Source: Magnolia sinica
Lineage: Eukaryota > Streptophyta > Magnoliopsida > Magnoliales > Magnoliaceae
Length of the DNA stretch: 64,000 nucleotides
Assembly (NCBI RefSeq): GCF_029962835.1
Contig: NC_080582.1
Coordinates: 22,390,032-22,454,031 of the forward strand
Direction of reading: 5' to 3'
Numbering within the stretch: position 1 is the stretch's first letter; every line of letters starts with the position of its first letter. Both the position numbers and the translations under genes were made by a program. The notes beneath the pieces are model-generated. The model did not search any database. It had not been told where the DNA came from and saw nothing but the letters and a program-made list of their open reading frames with translations. Positions 1 to 11,250 of this stretch are shown piece by piece.

Positions 1-150
1 GACTTTCCCAGGAAGTTCTTGCCCTCCAAACTTAGGTGGGGCCCAACCTGATGTTTGTGAGAGATCCGCCCTGTCCATCTGTTTTTTAAGATCATTTTAG
101 GACATGGGCCAAAAATTACCTGGGGTCCACCATCAAATAAGTTAGTGATC
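1..150. repeat. Dispersed GGGCCCACC/CCGTCCATCTG repeat, copy 1 edge
   Basis: This stretch shows the modules of the most common repeat in the window: a GTGGGGCCCAACCTGATGTTTGTGA-like segment, then ATCCGCCCTGTCCATCTGTTTTTTAAGATCATTTTAGGACATGGGCCAAAAAT-type sequence. The same modules recur near 24200, 24750, 59150, 60280, 60750, 61150 and 61310. The left limit is the window edge. Confidence 0.6.
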
Positions 151-159
151 ATGTGTGGC

Positions 160-680
160 TCACCTTCAATATCCACCACACATCATGTGGAGCTCACCTT
201 TGATGTGGGACATCCATTGTGTGGGCCCCACCATCGATGTGGGTTGCCCATCATGTGGAGCCGTCCTTAGACATGGGCCATTTATCCTTAGGGGTCGACC
301 TTTGATGTGGATTGTCCATTATGTGGAGAACACCTTGATGTGGGTCATCCATCATGTAGGTCCTGCCTTAAATGTTATTGTCTGTCACATGGGACCACCT
401 TCCATACCCACAACCCCTCATGTCCATCCATTTTGTGGGTCCCACCTTTCAATATGGGCTATCCATCACGTGGGGCCTGCTTTAGATGTGGGCCATTTAT
501 CACAAGGGCCTACCTTTGATGTGGATAATCCATTACGTGGGTTCAACTTGACGTGGGTCATCCATAATGTGGGCCCCGCATTTGATATCAATAGTCCATC
601 ATGTGCACCCCACCTCTTAAGTGGACTGCCCATCATGTGGAGCCTCCTTTGATATGGACCATCCATCACATGGGGGTGGG
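160..680. repeat. 34-bp-period tandem array (copy 1)
   Basis: About 14 degenerate units with the core GATGTGGGYCATCCATCATGTGG repeat here. The GATGTGG-like cores begin near 202, 236, 270, 304, 338, 485, 518, 550, 584, 619 and 651, a spacing of about 34 bp with a small length change near 400-450. The period is not a multiple of three, so the 165-codon open frame that crosses it is a by-product. The array lies just downstream of the CYP719 3' end and is present again at 24866. Confidence 0.85.
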
Positions 681-873
681 ATATAATTATAAAATTTTAA
701 AAAAAAAAAAAAAAAAAAAACTTATCTGCATAAATAACTTTCATCACATGAGTAAATTTTATAACGTGCTGACCAAACTTATTTAAAGTTGAAAAATCAA
801 CTTATTAAAACAGAAAAAGGTTATTATTGGGCGGTATCCCTACGGGCCGTCGGCATCCATGGTCACGGAACCT

Positions 874-2374
874 TCAAGAGAGGGTGGTTCCAAGGTTAGT
901 ACGAAGCTTGATACCTGCCACGAGGGGCTCTTTCATCCTAAGAATAATAGTATAATCATCAGTCATGTCGGGGCCATCCCCATCAGCGGCAACCCATTCA
1001 AACTTGTTAATCAGATTAGCCAGGGTGAGGCCCACCTGAAGCTTGCCCAGATCCATTCCTGCACAAATTCGCATACCTGCTCCAAACGGAAGAAAAGACC
1101 GTTCCATGGCCACGCTGACATTACGTGCATTTTCATTCAGGAACCGCTCTGGCATGAACTGCTCTGGATGATCCCAGACCTTTGGATCGTGATGGACAGC
1201 ATAGATATTTACCATAACAGCAGTAGCCTTGTTGATCTTCCAACCCTTCAATGTAGTATCTTTCACTGTCTTGTGGGGGATGGCGAGAGGTGCAATCGGC
1301 TTCATACGAAACACTTCATTCACTACAGCTTGAAGATATGGCATCTTATTCACTTGATATACAGTCACCCTCTCTCTCTTCTCGTCTCCTCCGCTTACTT
1401 CTTTAAATAGCTTCTTTTGGATTTCGGGGTTTCGTATAAGGAATGCTAGAGCCCAAGCAATAGTAGACGATGTGCTATCAACGGAGAGCAAGAACATCTC
1501 AAATAAGATAGAGATAATGGTTTCCATCGGGTAGCCATGCGAGAGGAGGAAGTGCAAGTAACAAGTGGTGCATGGCGATTTTGATGATTGGTAGTGAGTG
1601 ATTTCTGACTGTACCGTCGACACGACACGATCGCGAATTTCAACTGCTTGTCTAAATGAACCCCACAAGCCTGGGATGTAGCGAATGAAAGGGAAAGCAT
1701 CGGAAAAACGGGAAATAGCAAATAGGTTGATGATGTCGTCGATAAGAGGGTCTATGCCAATAACAAATGCCTCATTGTTGAATTCAGGGCCAAAACAAAG
1801 GCGCCCAACCACCCGTATTGTGTTGTGTCGAATGTAGACCAAGGGGCGGATAATTCCACCATTGATCATAGCTTGCTCTTGAATTGTTTGTGTCATGGCA
1901 ATCACTTCGTTTTCTTGAGATAGTGTTTGAGTAGAGATGGCTGATGGATTCATAGCATAGCCCTGGACACCTTTTCGAAGGGATTGCCAATATGGGCCAT
2001 GATCGGAGGTGGAAAGCGTTGTACAGTTAGCAGAGATATATTTAGGGATGTAAGCAACCAGTCGCGATGCATAATCCGCGGATTTGTTTACAAGAACCTC
2101 CCAAGCTCCTTCATGATCGCTTACGATAATCGTCGGTTTCGTGCCTAACCACGCTGTCATAATCCCACCATACTTCTGTGACATTTTGAATAAGGTGATG
2201 TGGATCAACTCATCACCACCACCGATCTGGCGCAGGTTCTGGTGCAAGTTCCCAATTATCGGCAATTTAGGCGGTCCTGGCGGCAATTTCATTGTTGATT
2301 TTGGCCTTCGTCGTCTTTCCAACACGATGAAGATCATTCCCACCACCATGGAAACTATTATCCACGGGTTTTTG

Positions 2375-2379
<5 letters not shown>
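874..2379 (-). CDS. CYP719: Cytochrome P450, CYP719 family (copy 1)
   Basis: A 501-residue, single-exon P450, full length for the family. Seen in the sequence: an N-terminal membrane anchor at about residues 6-20, then a basic stretch and the proline hinge PPGPPKLPIIG (33-43); I-helix LLSVDSTSST (297-306); K-helix ExxR at E355-R358; PERF at 410-413; heme loop FGAGMRICAG (432-441) with axial Cys439. From memory of the family, the strings LVNKSADY, VDSTSST, MKPIAPLAIPHKT and RICAGMDLGKLQ are hallmarks of CYP719. That family includes the methylenedioxy-bridge-forming enzymes of alkaloid and lignan pathways (canadine, stylopine, cheilanthifoline and pluviatolide synthases) and salutaridine synthase (CYP719B1). 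The protein would sit on the ER membrane. Its exact substrate and subfamily cannot be read here. The start is the only ATG before the anchor and directly follows a (GA)n tract. Downstream (below 873) the minus strand is A/T-rich with AATAAT-like motifs that could serve polyadenylation. It differs from the second copy by Pro5/Leu5 and Asn383/Asp383 only. Confidence 0.93.

Positions 2380-2421
<42 letters not shown>
2380..2421 (-). repeat. (GA)21 microsatellite in CYP719 5' UTR (copy 1)
   Basis: This is an uninterrupted CT run on the plus strand (GA on the coding strand) that abuts the CYP719 ATG. Copy 2 has about 29 units at 27083-27140. The 16-bp length gain accounts exactly for the change in offset between the two blocks at this point. 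Confidence 0.95.
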
Positions 2422-2424
<3 letters not shown>

Positions 2425-2533
2425 GTTGTTTTTCTTTCAACTCCTTCCTCTCTTTTTAAACGCCAACTGCATGGAAGCCCTGAAGAGCCTATACTCGTGT
2501 TTTAGTACTGTTTAACCATTTTAAAAATGGAAG

Positions 2534-2599
2534 TGGCTCCTTACACTGCACGTGAATTAATTTTATATAAAACTTCATGATTTATGCTCTACGGCTCTA
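2534..2599. repeat. 66-bp direct repeat with TATA/G-box, unit 1 (copy 1)
   Basis: The segment from TGGCTCCTTACACTGCACGTG to CTACGGCTCTA is repeated at 3910-3975 in the same orientation with one mismatch. A second, more diverged pair (2725-2803 and 3800-3877, ending in ACGAGTATG) is also direct, but in the opposite order relative to the first pair. This suggests an old partial tandem duplication in the CYP719 upstream region. Confidence 0.85.
2549..2570 (-). promoter_or_regulatory. Candidate CYP719 core promoter: TATATAAA plus CACGTG (copy 1)
   Basis: Read on the minus strand, TATATAAA lies about 185 bp upstream of the ATG. That leaves room for a ~150-nt 5' UTR containing the GA tract. A palindromic CACGTG (G-box core) sits at 2549-2554, just downstream of the TATA-like box. 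The spacing is plausible for a plant promoter, but no transcription start can be seen directly. The same 66-bp segment occurs again at 3910-3975. Confidence 0.4.
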
Positions 2600-4453
2600 C
2601 CCCAATCTATTTCTCGTAAATTTCTCGGCCCGAGAATTTATAATGAGATTTTCAGATTCTATGCTTTTATCGTTAAAATTCTCGTTCCAAATTTACTCTT
2701 TTTTCGCAAAATTTACTACAGGATTGGAAACAAGTGTACAGGCAAATGCTCACCCTCCAATCTATTTTCATTAATGTCGCCCACTCAATCAAATACGAGT
2801 ATGGTACTTTATTCATGTGATTAATTTTTCTTTAAAATATAATTGTTAGGGTGTATTTTATATAATTATCACGGTGGGTCCTAAAAATTCAAGGTTGGAT
2901 AAATCTCACAACTGTTCCATTGATTTGATGCCGTCTACAAAATCTCAAGTTAGCCTATATTATGTATCTAAGTCCAATATGTTAATAAACATATAATGAT
3001 GCTAATGGATCTCAGTAAACATGTGGGCCCTTGCAAATGTCAGGGACGTTGGGACTTGATTTTTGGCTGCTCCCTGTATATGCTAAATCATGTAATTCCA
3101 ATTTAGTCTCATACTCAGAAATTAAGCTAACGACATCCACTGTTGATTTTTACAAGGCAATTCCTAATTAAAGTGGGTAGGAGAAAAACCCTGGAGTTTA
3201 CGTGATGTTTATAGTGGGGCCCACCTAAGCAGCTGACACATTTGCTCGCACACCCACTCACTTGATCGTTAAAGAAATTGGATAGAAAGTTGTGGAATGA
3301 TAATTATATTAATTAATGATTCAATATTTTTTAAAGAATTAGCGGAACATGAATTTCATATTAAATAGATTTTTTCTTTTGAATTCTTTTGAATGTAAAA
3401 TGGATGAATTGAATTACTTCTAAATAACTTAATTGAATCATTTTAGTTTTAAATAGTTTTCTCACTAAAGGCGTGTAATTTTTATAGTAAAAGATTAAAA
3501 TGCCACATTTTGACAATATCAAGGTATGAGGCCATAGTAGCTTTTAGAAAGAGAAAAAAACTGCCTAATTGATATAAATTTACATTTCAATAACCTTTTT
3601 CAAAAAAGTTTTCAAAAAGCTACTCATTAATCAACATAGTTGTCATTGCACTGTGTATACAAGCAAATGGGTCTATTGTTCGGGGGCCACCATCATGATG
3701 TTTATGTGGAATCCACCATGACCAATAGGTGTGTCACCCCATGTTACACCAAAGCCTCAAAAGTTAGATCCATTTGTGACTTAGGTGGACCACCTGAGTG
3801 GAAACAGTGTATAGGGCAATGCTCGCCCTCAAAACTATTTCCATTAGTGTGACCCACGTGAATCATGAACGAGTATGTTATTTGGGCTACAAGCCTACAT
3901 TTTTGGAACTGGCTCCTTACACTGCACGTGAATTAATTTTATATAAAACTTCAGGATTTATGCTCTACGGCTCTAGCTACCACATTCAAGGAGAAGAGAG
4001 AGATGAGTAATCACCTAATCACATGAGTATGACAAGTTCAGAAGGGCATATGTATCTTAAAAACTAGTCCCACTGGAAACCTGCAATAGTAAAAGGGAAA
4101 AATGTGTTAATTAAAGGAGAGTACACAACAAATAGTCTTGAAAAGGCTTACAATAGTTAATAGGATCACAAAATCCATTCACAAGAATTTTATTTTCAAC
4201 TAAAAATGTTATAATTCATAAGAATTTATTCTTACTGAAAGTCTTAAGAAATCATCACTGAATAATCATGATATTTTTTGTTTTCCTTTTCTCACCATCC
4301 AAACATGCACTAAGACTTGACAAAGAGACTTTTGAGCATAATCTAACAGTAAGGATTTATTGACCGTGGTCGTAACTGTCACAAAGAAGACGCATGTGTA
4401 TAATGTGGCCAATGTTTGTACAAGGTCAGGTCCTCTGTAATGTTTGAAGGCAT
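2600..4453. other. CYP719 upstream flank without a recognised gene (copy 1)
   Basis: This is A/T-rich sequence with short open frames only. It holds two fragments of the dispersed GGGGCCCACC repeat (near 3210 and 3660-3800) and the direct-repeat pairs described at 2534 and 3910. I see no coding homology, RNA gene or splice-bounded exon that I can name. Confidence 0.6.
3910..3975. repeat. 66-bp direct repeat with TATA/G-box, unit 2 (copy 1)
   Basis: This is the partner of 2534-2599 and carries the same CACGTG and TATATAAA motifs about 1.5 kb upstream of the CYP719 start. It could be a second, distal initiation or enhancer segment, or simply a leftover of the duplication. Confidence 0.8.
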
Positions 4454-4854
4454 AGCTCTCTCTACAACTTTGCCCGAGGGGCCCACTGTTGTTTGTGTAT
4501 GGAATCCCACTTGTCCATATGTCTTTTCACCAAGAAAGTGAGATGTACAAAAAATAAGGCGGCTTCAACAATCGCATGCCCTACCATGAGAATTTCAAAG
4601 TTTTTGGGTGGATGTCCATTGCTTTCTGCGCATGGCCTATCTAATGGTTGCATAGACCTTACTTTTGGGGCATCACATCATCATGGTACAGTTCATTAGA
4701 TTGGGATTTGGATGGCATATATACAATATGGTGGACCCACATACTAGTTGAATAAAGTTTATACCTTGGTGAATAAGCTCTAGGTATGTTAATGACATTT
4801 TACTAACTTTAATAACCTTAACACGCATGTGAACAGAGAGTTGTAGAGAGAGCT
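4454..4854. mobile_element. MITE-like element bounded by 16-bp inverted repeat (copy 1)
   Basis: AGCTCTCTCTACAACT at 4454-4469 is exactly inverted as AGTTGTAGAGAGAGCT at 4839-4854. The interior contains a GGGGCCCACTGTTGTTTG/TTGTCCATATGTCTTTTCACC module like the dispersed repeat. I found no convincing target-site duplication, so the class is open. Confidence 0.5.
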
Positions 4855-6248
4855 CTGTCTACAACGTTTGCATGAGGATCTGACCTCTTTATCACCATCT
4901 CGGTTGAAATGTTTACAATACAAAATTTCTTTGTGGCCAGTATTTATGCCCTCCTGGTTGATAGCTACACCCTTTCTCAACTTTTAGTAATACAAAAGTA
5001 CACATTGGTGCTACTTTGCTACCAAAAAGAAGAATGTACTGCAAAAAATAAAGAAAAAGAAAGGGTGTAGCTGAAAACTGCAATTTCATCCTCTTGAATG
5101 AACTCGACAGTAAAAGAAGACAGACAAATCTGAAAATTTAACTAAAATATTCCATAATTCACTAGATTCAGCAATCATATATGGCAACGGAAGCCAAGAA
5201 AACAACAAATTGAAATCGGTAGATCAAGAAAGAAATAGTTACTAGCATGCATGAAATTTGAAAGAGCGACAGAAAGAGATAGAGAGAGGAAGAGATCAAA
5301 CAGGTACAGAGCATTAATAACCAAACCTACTGCCTCATTTGTACGCAATAGGTACAGAGCACAGAACATTCATGTTTTCCTCACAATAAGGATTCACAGA
5401 TTGTCAAATGTCAAAACAAAAAAAAATTGTTTATACGATGTCTTACCATTGCCATGTAATATTGTGTTGGGAGCTGCAAAAATCAAGCAAAATCATATCA
5501 ATAAATGTTAGGATAGCATGTTTAGATTGCAAAAAATTCTATGCTAGATGCACAAGGACTGATGAACTGTGCTTGGAACAAGAAAAGCTAGACTGTTGGT
5601 CAGTTTCTATCACTTAACTTATTGTGATTCACTTTTTGTACAAGTGGTACACATACAAGCGCCTCCAATAGAATGGTTAGGATTGTCAAGGTTTTTTCTT
5701 TTATTTTGAGTATGGTCCATACAAGGTATAGCCTACTTGATGATTGGATTCAATCTCATACACCGCACTTACAAAAGTCAAATCACTGATAAGTTGAACA
5801 AAAAGAAGCGACAAACACTATAATCTAGATACTTGGTATTGCTACTAATTTCAGGCTATTGATTTGTTATCTTTTCCAATGAACTGAATAAGAAGTAAGT
5901 AGCCCATGTAGCACCTCAGCACACATCAAGGCATAAGCCCCACCCCAAAGGGACGGGCTACCTCAACTAGGCCTCATGCCTTTAAAAACCTTTTTGACAG
6001 CTAAGATAAGAATAACAAGATCACTAGACAAAGTTCAAATAACAAATGGTAAATAAAAGTCAGCTTCAAATGCTAATTAAATGAGATGGGATCATGAAAT
6101 ACACAATAAATACACAATCAAGACTGCTGAAATTTTCCATTGCAATTTGGATCTGAACATTTTCATTGAACCCATCTGTTTAATAGCCACCAATTTGAGG
6201 GTAAGGCTCATCTGCTCAGAGTATTTCATGCCACTCTCCACATCTAGC
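4855..6248. other. Flank between MITE and Copia element, no gene seen (copy 1)
   Basis: Only small frames occur here, none with a family I recognise. A short direct repeat (GGTACAGAGCATTAAT / GGTACAGAGCACAG) lies near 5300-5365. The sequence is almost identical in copy 2 (29574-30967). Confidence 0.5.
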
Positions 6249-6420
6249 TGTTAGACAGCTCGCATACCTTATATAACTATTATACCTTATATAGTTTGTT
6301 TCCATAGGTAGAGGATTCTGAGTTTATTGTTTTCCTTATATAGATGGTTATAATCTCTATATATTCAACCCCATTGGGTTGTCTCAAATATAAAAAAACC
6401 TTTTGGTTTCACTATTTTCA
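6249..6420 (+). repeat. 5' LTR of Copia element (copy 1)
   Basis: This LTR of 172 bp starts TGTTAGACAGCT and ends TTTTCA, with a short TATATA-rich stretch inside. The tRNA primer-binding site follows at once. It belongs to the element at 6249-11250. Confidence 0.9.
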
Positions 6421-9400
6421 TAGTATCAGAGCCCTACTGATCTAAATCCGGCCACCCCCTCGTCACCGGCACCACCTTCTGCCAAATCCGGCCACCCTCT
6501 CGTCACCGGCACCGCCTCCTGCCAGATCCGACCGCCCCTGCCCTCTGCTCGTACAGATCCGGTGCACCTGAGCTCGTCCGGCACCTCTGCTCGTCCGATC
6601 CAGCACACCGGCCCCTCTGCTCGTCCGATCCGGCGCACCTGCGATCGTCTGACCTCTTTGCTCGTCCGATCCAGTGCTCTTGCCCTTCTGCTCTTCTGCT
6701 CATCTAGATCCAGCGCCCCTTTGTTCCAGATCCAGCGCTCCTCTGTTTTGATCTAGATCCGGTGCTCCTCTGTTCCAGATCCAGATTCAATACTCTCTGT
6801 TCCACATCCAACGCCTCTCTGTTCCGATCTATCTTTTCCCAATCCAGAGCCCTTGTTGTTGTTGCTACTCCGCCAGATTCAGAAACTACAATCCCTTGGG
6901 TATCTCCTACTGTGTGGTACATCTAAGACCCTTTTCTGTGCTTTCCATTACTTCAGATCAATGGACAAATCTCGTACAGAGGCCCCACGTTATAGTTTTG
7001 TTGGTACCAACTATTCTATATGGGCCATCCATTTTAAGAATTTCCTCAAGGGTCGTGGTTTGTAGGGACTACTGGATGGATCTGTTACTATCCCCACTTC
7101 CATAGAGGCCGACAAATTAGCTGATTGGGAAATGAACAATGGACGGATTATTACTTGGATTCTCGATTCGGTCGATCGCTCCATTACTGTTAGCCTCACA
7201 CCTCATCGCACTACCAAGGCGATGTGGGAACATCTCCAGACGATTTATCAACAGGGTAATGCGGTCTGGTTATATTGCCTGGAACAGGATCTTGTCAACC
7301 TTACTCAGGGTGACGATAATATTCAATCATTTTACTCCAAAATTGTCATAATTTGGACAGAGATGGCTATGATGGATCCGACATTTCCTCATGACTTTAA
7401 AATATTCCAAACTATGTGCAAGAGTACGCAAGTTCATCAATTCCTTATGAAGCTACGTCCGGAATTTGAGCATTATCGGGTTGCTCTCTTGAACCGTAGC
7501 CCTACTCCTTCATTGAATTCGGTTATTAATGATTTATTAGCTGAGGAACAACGACTGAAAGTTCTCTCTCTTCCTTCCTCAACTCTGGGCTCATCTGATA
7601 TGGTGCTTGCTGTGTCCACCACTCCACTAATACATGGTTCTGGTTCCTCCCCTTTGACTTGTTGCGGGTGTAAAAAGGTGGGTCATGTTGTCACTCAATG
7701 CAAGGAATAGTGTGCTTATTGTCGACGAACTGGTCATGGTATTAAGGACTGCCATACACGTGCCTATACATCTTTTTTCGGCCATGGACGTGGTAGTCGT
7801 GGTTTTGCTCTTTCTGCTACTGCTGCCACTATTTCTTCTGAGCCGTCTATTAGTGATTCTACATCTAGTATTTCCGCTGAAGGTCTTTCATCTCCATTGA
7901 CTCCTGCGATGCTCCAACAAATCGTTCAGGCCCTTTCTGCGGCCGATATGTCAGGTATATCCCCATCTTCTACATGGTTCTTCGATTCGGGTGCTTCCAA
8001 TCATATGATCGGTGATGTATCCTATCTTCGTGACATTCGTCTCTACACCGGCAATCAGGCTATTTCTACTGCGAATGACACCAAACTACTTATTCAGTCC
8101 GTTGGATCATTGACTTTCTCTTCTTCTGCTCATCGCTAGTTCACCCTTCGTGATGTGTTTCATGTCCCTAAGCTCTCCTCCAATTTAATTTCAGTTGTTC
8201 AACTCACATCTAATAACTGCTTAGTCATATTTCTTCTAAACTGTTGTTTTGTATAAGATATGGCAACGGGGAAGGTACTTGGGATGGGTAGGTGGCATGG
8301 TCGTCTGTACGTGCTAGACTTTGATCCATCTGTCACTCTGGATCATTGTTTCTTTTCTCAATCTTCATCAGATATTTGTTTGGTAAATAAATTGTGAAAA
8401 CTGTGGCACTTTCACCTGGGTCATCCACATTTCAATCGGTTACTTCATTTAATTTCGTCTGGCATGTTAGGGAATATTTCTCTTAATAAAAATGATTTGA
8501 ATTATTCTTGTTCCTGTTGTCTTTTTAAAAAGTAAGTATATTCCCTTTTCTCTAAGTACTACAAAATCATCTTCTATGTTTGAACTTGTGCATACGGATG
8601 TCTGGGGTCCTTCACCAATTATGTCTCTCTCTGTTATGATACTATGTTATATCCATTGATGATTTCATACGTTACACTTGGATTTACTTTCTGCAATTGA
8701 AGTCACAAGTTTTTGAAAAATTCAACTTATTTCACTCTATAGTGGAGACTCAATTTCGGGTTCCAGTTCAAACTCTCTGCTCTGACTTAGGAGGGGAATA
8801 TCTCTCAACCGATTTTTATACATTTCTTCAGGGTCATGGAATTATTCATCAGACTACCTGTTCTGATACTCCATAACAGAATGGGGTGGCTGAATGAAAA
8901 AATCGTCATATTGTTGAAACTGCCAACACCCTAATGACAACTATGAGTGTTCCTCATTCTTTCTGGGTGGAAGCAATGTTACATTCCATCTACTTAATTA
9001 ATCGGATGTTAACCAAAGTTCTAAACAATAAATCTCCTTACTCTGTTCTCACCGGATTACCTCCTGCATATTCCACATTTCGTGTTTTTTATTGTATCTG
9101 TTATGTTTACCTGGCTTCACGTGAATGTAACAAACTATCTCCAAAATCAGTCAAATGTATATACTTAGGATTTGGGAAAACTGAGAAGGGTTTTCGATGT
9201 TATGATCCAGTTTCTCGTCGTGTTTGGGTTTCACGATATGTTGTTTTTCTTGAACACATTGCCTTTCATTCATCTCTTCCTCCTCCGCACACTCCAAACT
9301 CTCCTGGTCTAACTGCCTTTCCTGAAATCTGTCTGTCTCAAGTACTCTCCATCATCCGTTGTATGTTTATTCACGTCAACCACATACAAATCCACTACCT

Positions 9401-11077
9401 ATTACCTAACCCGAACCTACTATACATGTTGCAGATCCCGAACCTACCTCGATACGTCATTCCACTCGTGAACATCGAGCGCCTGATCGTTTGATATGCT
9501 CTATGTCTGCCATGAATGCTACTCTGGATACTATTTCTATTCCTACTTCATACTCTCAGGCAGTCACTCATGATTGTTGGAAGAAGACTATGGAAGAAGA
9601 ACTTGCAGCATTGGATGATAATTATACGTGGGACATTGTTACTCGACCTACTGACCAATCGCTAATTGGTAGCAAATGGATTTATTCTGTCAAGCTCAAG
9701 TTTGATGGATTATTGGATCGATATAAAGCTCGACTTGTCGCTCAGGGATACAAACAGGAATACGGAATTGATTATGATGAGACTTTCACTCCCGTGGCCA
9801 ATATAAAAACTGTTCGTACTCTTTTGGCTATATCTTCTATTCGCTCATGGCCACTCGCTCAGATGGATATGAAAAATGCATTTCTTCATGAAGACCTCCA
9901 AGAAACCGTATATTTAAAACATCCCCGTGGCTCTTTAATCCCTGACAATAAGGTATGTCACCTAAAGAAAGCCCTGTACAACCTCAAACAGGCACCTCGA
10001 GCATGGTTCCAATGCTTTCACGATGTTGTTACGGGTGTTGGCTTTACTCAAAGTGGTCATGACCCATCCTAATTTTTGCGCACCACTGCTCATGGAATTG
10101 TCATTATTCTGGTCTATGGTGACGACCTTCTCCTGACTAGTAGCGATGCTACTGGCATTTTGGCTTTAAAGGAAGTTCTGTAATCATCCTTCAAGTTGAA
10201 AGATCTCGGCCATCTAACATACTTTCTTGGACTTGAATTTTCACGTTCCAACTGTGAGATCCTGGTCAGCCAGCGTAAATATAAAAAGGATCTTCTCGCC
10301 TTGACATCATTGACGGATCAGAAGATATTTCAGACTCCCTTAAAACTTAACGTTTACTATGGCCGTGACGATGGTGATCTACTTGCACAACCCGACTTAT
10401 ACCACCGTTTAGTTGGGAGTCTGGTTTACTTTACTATGACTCGCCCTAATATTGCCTATGCTGTCCAAGTCATCAGTCAGTTTTTTTCTGCTCCTCGGAC
10501 TATTGATATGACTTTGGTTTTGCGCATCCTACGGTATCTTCGTGGAACTCTAGATCGATCCTTGTTCTTCTCCTCCACGGCGACTCTGGACCTTCGTGCT
10601 TATTCGGATGCTGATTGGGCTAGTTGCGCTCTCACACGAAGATCTACCACTAGCTACTGTGTCTTTCTCGGCACTTCTCTCATCTCTTGGAAGTGTAAGA
10701 AGCAGGTCACTGTTTCCAAATCAAGCACAGAAGCCGAGTTTCGGGCGATGTCTGCTGCGTGTAGTGAGCTCGTCTGGTTACATGGACTTCTTTCAGACTT
10801 GGGCATTCCTCTATAGAATCCTACTCCACTCCATGTTGATAATCTCAGTGCCATTCAGATTGCCTCTAACCCGGTTTTTCATGAACGGATGAAGTATATT
10901 GAAGTTGACTGTCACTTTATCCGCGAAAAATTTCAGTCTGGTCTCATTTCTCTTCCACATGTTGCATCCCATGATCAGATTGCCGACATTCTCACCAAGT
11001 CCCTCACTTCTACACGTCACTCTTTTCTAGTTGGCAAACTATTACTTGCCGATGACCAGCATTAGTTTGAGGGGGGA

Positions 11078-11250
11078 TGTTAGACAGCTCACATACCTTA
11101 TATAACTTGTATACCTTGTATAGTTTATTTCCATAGGTAGAGGATTCTGAGTTTATTGTTTTCCTTGTATACATGGTTGTAATCTCTATATATTCAACCT
11201 CATTGGGTTGCCTCAAATACAGAAAAGCTTTCAGCTCCTCTTAGTTTTCA
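11078..11250 (+). repeat. 3' LTR of Copia element (copy 1)
   Basis: This LTR of 173 bp starts TGTTAGACAGCT after a GAGGGGGGA polypurine tract and ends TTTTCA. It is clearly related to the 5' LTR, with most differences clustered in the last ~35 bp. Confidence 0.9.

Larger units (their letters stand above)
6249..11250 (+). mobile_element. Copia-superfamily LTR retrotransposon, broken (copy 1)
   Basis: This is a fossil element of about 5.0 kb. The parts, in order, are: 5' LTR (6249-6420), a primer-binding site resembling initiator tRNA-Met (TAGTATCAGAGC) directly after it, a C-rich leader of imperfect ~28-bp repeats (about 6440-6840), gag (about 6960-7770, with CCHC knuckles), protease (DSGA region near 7985), integrase (about 8580-9490), reverse transcriptase (about 9540-10200), RNase H (about 10200-10900), a purine-rich tract and the 3' LTR. 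Integrase before reverse transcriptase marks Copia. The coding part is interrupted several times, roughly six to ten breaks, so it is not active. The LTRs differ at roughly a tenth of positions by hand count, which suggests an insertion some millions of years old, before the block was duplicated. No clear target-site duplication is visible. Confidence 0.93.

Noticed and set aside
155-652. 165-codon open frame (and its twin at 24861-25358)
   Set aside because: It lies wholly in the 34-bp-period tandem array, has no domain, and its Cys/His/Pro-rich composition comes from the repeat words.
859-1410. 183-codon plus-strand frame over the CYP719 3' end (twin at 25562-26113)
   Set aside because: It is the antisense shadow of a strongly conserved P450 coding region and has no homology of its own that I recognise.
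6960-10900. Copia frames as host genes
   Set aside because: They are parts of a broken retroelement bounded by LTRs and are treated as one fossil.
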